This document shows, piece after piece, positions 61,438 to 64,000 of a DNA stretch of 64,000 bases (position 1 is the stretch's first letter; each line of letters begins with the position of its first letter). This DNA is from Rhizobiales bacterium YIM 77505 (GTDB taxonomy: Bacteria; Pseudomonadota; Alphaproteobacteria; Rhizobiales; Beijerinckiaceae), in the NCBI GenBank assembly GCA_000745135.1, contig JQNH01000001.1, positions 1,054,001 through 1,118,000 of the forward strand, read 5' to 3'. A program made the translations under genes and the position numbers. Below the pieces are notes generated by a model. That model saw nothing but the letters and a program-made list of their open reading frames with translations. It was not told the DNA's origin and did no database searches.

Positions 61438-62220
61438 CTAGTGTCGCCCGCCCTCGAGATAAGCCGCCTTCACCTGCGGGTTTTCCAGGAGTTCTTGGCC
61501 GGTGCCGCTCATGGTGATCGTGCCCGTTACCATCACATAGCCGCGATGGGCGAGCTTGAGGGCATGATAGGCATTCTGTTCGACGAGGAAGACAGTCATG
61601 CCTTCGCGGGTGTTGAGCTCGCGGATGATCTCGAAGATCTGCTTGACGATGAGGGGGGCGAGGCCGAGCGACGGCTCGTCGAGAAGGAGCAGGCGCGGAC
61701 GGCTCATGAGCGCCCGCGCGATCGCGAGCATCTGCTGTTCGCCCCCCGAGAGGGTCCCGCCGCGCTGATGCAGCCGCTCCTTCAGGCGCGGAAACAGGGT
61801 GCAGACCCGTTCGAGATCCTGATTGAAATGGGCAGGATTGCTCAAGGAGGCGCCCATCTGCAGGTTTTCGAACACGGTCATGCGCGGGAAGATGCGCCGA
61901 CCCTCCGGCGATTGGGCGATCGACAGCCGGGCGATCTCATGCGTCGGCAGGCGCGTGATGTCGCGGCCCGCATAGGTGATGACGCCTTCCCGGGCCTGCG
62001 GGTTGCCGAAGATGGTCATCATCAGGGTCGACTTGCCGGCGCCATTCGCCCCGATGAGGGTGACGATCTCGCCCTCGTAGACGTCGAGATCGACCCCTTT
62101 GAGCGCGATGATGTTGCCGTAGAAGGTCTTGACGCCTCGCACGCTCAGCAGGGGCGAGCGGGCGCCCGCCGCCGCGGTCCGGGTCTCCTCGACGAGCACG
62201 TTGATGCCCGCGACGCTCAT
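61438..62220 (-). CDS. livF: Branched-chain amino acid ABC transporter ATPase LivF
   Basis: 260 residues. Walker A GANGAGKSTLM (about 58-68), signature LSGGEQQML, Walker B LLLLDEPSLGLAPL, switch His replaced by Gln as usual for LivF (FLVEQNA). It pairs with LivG. ATG overlaps the livG stop by 4 bases. Confidence 0.95.
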   Translation of the reverse strand: MSVAGINVLVEETRTAAAGARSPLLSVRGVKTFYGNIIALKGVDLDVYEGEIVTLIGANGAGKSTLMMTIFGNPQAREGVITYAGRDITRLPTHEIARLSIAQSPEGRRIFPRMTVFENLQMGASLSNPAHFNQDLERVCTLFPRLKERLHQRGGTLSGGEQQMLAIARALMSRPRLLLLDEPSLGLAPLIVKQIFEIIRELNTREGMTVFLVEQNAYHALKLAHRGYVMVTGTITMSGTGQELLENPQVKAAYLEGGRH

Positions 62221-63059
62221 ACCCCCACCTCCGCCTCCACCTCGGCGACCTCTTCGTCCTCGACGCCAAGATAGGCCGCGATCACGCTTTGATCGTTGCG
62301 CACCTCTTCCGGGGTGCCGTCGGCGATCTTGGTGCCGTAGTCGAGCACCACCACATGGTCCGAGATTTCCATGACCACCGACATGTCGTGCTCGATGAGA
62401 AGGATCGACGTGTCGTGCTCGGCACGGATCGAGAGTAGGAGCTCGTTGAGCTCCTTGCTCTCGCGCGGATTGAGCCCGGCCGCCGGCTCATCGAGACAGA
62501 GGAGGACCGGATCGGTGCACATGGCGCGGGCGATCTCCAGGCGGCGCTGATCGCCATAGGGGAGGTCGCCGGCCGGATCATCGGCGCGGTGGATGAGCTT
62601 GATCTTCTCGAGCCAGCGGACCGCCTTCTCGATCGCTGCCGCTTCGGCCTGCGCGTATCCTCCAATGCCGAGCACGCCGAGGACGGTGAAGCCGGAGGCG
62701 ATCATCAACGGGTTGTGCTGGGCAACCAGCAGGTTCTCGAGCACGGTCATGCCCGAGAACAGGCGGATGTTCTGGAAGGTGCGAGCCACCTTCGCACGCC
62801 ATGCGATGCGGTGGCCGGGCAGGCGCTCGAGCAGATAACTCGCGCCATTGGCCTGACGCAGGGTCATCATGCCCTCGGTCGGCCGGTAGAAGCCGGTGAT
62901 GCAGTTGAACACCGTGGTTTTTCCGGCGCCGTTCGGCCCGATGAGGGCGGTGATGTCTCCGCGGCCCGCCTGGAACGAAAGGTCGTTCACGGCGACAAGG
63001 CCGCCGAAGCGCATCGTCAGATGCTCGACGGTGAGGACGGGATCGTTCGACCAGCGCAT
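62217..63059 (-). CDS. livG: Branched-chain amino acid ABC transporter ATPase LivG
   Basis: 280 residues from [20 protein letters not shown]. Walker A GPNGAGKTTVF, long LivG insert (RNIRLF-type, here FQNIRLFSGMTVLENLLVAQH), LPYGDQRRLEIARA signature, Walker B LLCLDEPAAGLNP, switch His in LIEHDMSV. The ATG overlaps the livM stop by one base (TGATG); an upstream ATG at 63158 lies within livM. Confidence 0.95.
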   Translation of the reverse strand: MRWSNDPVLTVEHLTMRFGGLVAVNDLSFQAGRGDITALIGPNGAGKTTVFNCITGFYRPTEGMMTLRQANGASYLLERLPGHRIAWRAKVARTFQNIRLFSGMTVLENLLVAQHNPLMIASGFTVLGVLGIGGYAQAEAAAIEKAVRWLEKIKLIHRADDPAGDLPYGDQRRLEIARAMCTDPVLLCLDEPAAGLNPRESKELNELLLSIRAEHDTSILLIEHDMSVVMEISDHVVVLDYGTKIADGTPEEVRNDQSVIAAYLGVEDEEVAEVEAEVGV

Positions 63060-64000
63060 CAGCCGTGCCCTTCCTTGACAAGCGAGCCGGCGATGGCCTT
63101 GCGCTCCTTCAGGAACACGGATGGTTCGCGCGTGGCGATGAGGCCGCGCGGCCGCCACACCATCATCGCGACCATGCCAAGGCCGAAGATGAGCAGCCGG
63201 TATTCATTGGGATCGAAGCCCTCGCCGAAGATCTCCTTGAGGAAGCCGAGGTTCCGCAGCAGCTCGGGCCCGCCGATGAGCGCCAGAGCAGCGATGGCGA
63301 CCCCGAGCTGCGAGCCCATGCCGCCGAGCACCACGATGGCGAGGATGATGGCCGATTCCAGGAAGTTGAAGCTCTCGGGACTGATGAAACCCTGCCTGAC
63401 GGCGAAGAAGGAACCGGCGAAGCCTCCGAACATGGCGCCGATGGCGAAAGCCGTGAGCTTGGTGTTCACGGTGTTGATGCCAAGGGACCGACAGGCGATC
63501 TCGTCTTCGCGCAGCGCCTCCCAGGCGCGCCCGACGGGCAGCTTACGCAGGCGCAGGGTGACGAAATTCGTGATGAGAGCCAGGGCCAGGATCAAGTAGT
63601 ATAGGAAGACGATCCTGTGCATCGGGTGGAAATCCAGCCCGAATAGGGCAGCGAAGCCCCCTTCGTCGTTGGTGAACGGGATGCCGAAGAAGGTGACGCG
63701 CGGGATGGATGAGATTCCCGCGCCTCCGCCGGTCACCGGAACCCAGTTGATGAGCACCAGGCGGATGATCTCGCCGAAGGCAAGCGTCACAATGGCGAGG
63801 TAGTCGCCCCTCAGGCGCAGCACCGGGAAGCCAAGGAGGATGCCCCAGAAGGCCGCCAGGATCCCGGCGACCGGCAAACAGATCCAGAAGGAGAGTCCGT
63901 AAGTGGTGGCGAGGAGCGCGTAGGAATAGGCGCCGACAGCATAGAATGCCACGTAGCCGAGGTCGAGCAGTCCGGCGAGGCCGACCACGATGTTCAGCCC
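63059..64000 (-). CDS. livM: Branched-chain amino acid ABC transporter permease LivM (partial, runs off right edge)
   Basis: 314 codons without a start; the visible part begins [25 protein letters not shown], the first conserved LivM helices, so about 100 N-terminal residues lie beyond the window. [36 protein letters not shown] is the coupling loop. With LivH (not visible) it forms the membrane channel. Confidence 0.93.
   Translation of the reverse strand, partial: GLNIVVGLAGLLDLGYVAFYAVGAYSYALLATTYGLSFWICLPVAGILAAFWGILLGFPVLRLRGDYLAIVTLAFGEIIRLVLINWVPVTGGGAGISSIPRVTFFGIPFTNDEGGFAALFGLDFHPMHRIVFLYYLILALALITNFVTLRLRKLPVGRAWEALREDEIACRSLGINTVNTKLTAFAIGAMFGGFAGSFFAVRQGFISPESFNFLESAIILAIVVLGGMGSQLGVAIAALALIGGPELLRNLGFLKEIFGEGFDPNEYRLLIFGLGMVAMMVWRPRGLIATREPSVFLKERKAIAGSLVKEGHG

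Overview
The window looks like chromosome of a high-GC alphaproteobacterium of the order Hyphomicrobiales (Rhizobiales), probably near Methylobacteriaceae/Microvirga. The evidence is the phyR/nepR-ecfG general stress locus, many GGAAC-N16/17-CGTT promoters, LivKMGF and Opp/NitT ABC systems, a short-form FAH, DUF1737/DUF2336/DUF2783 proteins and hairpin-rich intergenic repeats. No phage, integrase, transposase or CRISPR array is visible.

Layout. 0-0.7 kb: vapBC-type toxin-antitoxin pair with a palindromic operator (toxin cut by the left edge). 0.8-2.8 kb: rhodanese and RutG-like permease. 2.8-12.2 kb: a general stress response (GSR) island. It holds the sigma factor EcfG, anti-sigma NepR and anti-anti-sigma response regulator PhyR, surrounded by small stress-type genes: an SDR, DUF1328, a PRC-barrel protein, a KGG protein, a lipid-kinase-like protein and several tiny hydrophilic or membrane proteins. 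Almost every transcription unit here has its own EcfG-type promoter. Two of these promoters read into short non-coding stretches that end in strong terminators, which I interpret as two small RNAs of the same architecture (GsrN-like). 12.2-15.3 kb: NitT/TauT-type ABC operon with a tiny coupled ORF. 15.3-21 kb: DedA, pyridoxal kinase, nuclease-fold enzyme, PhzF, NUDIX, a lipoprotein and an unknown protein. 21.1-22.9 kb: leuA behind a leucine-rich leader peptide (attenuator). 22.9-29.4 kb: DUF2336 protein, tRNA-Lys(CTT) and a divergent pair of multidomain histidine kinases. 29.4-36.9 kb: GST, M19 dipeptidase, AI-2E-type exporter, maleylacetoacetate isomerase and LigD. 36.9-42.8 kb: decayed EAL-domain remnant fused out of frame to the end of an oligopeptide ABC operon (oppA-B-C-DF). 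42.9-52.4 kb: homogentisate (tyrosine/aromatic acid) catabolism. This has hppD, hmgA, FAH, a flavin hydroxylase, a small DUF2783 protein and an MBL-fold protein, with a divergent MarR regulator and two palindromic operators. 52.6-59.7 kb: cfa, purB, rpe, a DadA-like oxidase, an unknown membrane-anchored protein, a P1-family peptidase and CcdA. 59.8-64 kb: liv branched-chain amino acid transporter (livM cut by the right edge).

Working together. PhyR and NepR set EcfG activity, and EcfG would fire a locally clustered regulon (its own operon, envelope and desiccation proteins, the two candidate sRNAs). HppD, HmgA, MaiA (13 kb away) and FAH form the tyrosine-to-fumarate+acetoacetate route. The flavin hydroxylase plus DUF2783 pair may add a 3-hydroxyphenylacetate entry point. 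Start sites were chosen by Shine-Dalgarno quality and family N-termini. Large antisense ORFs are GC-rich shadows and were left out.
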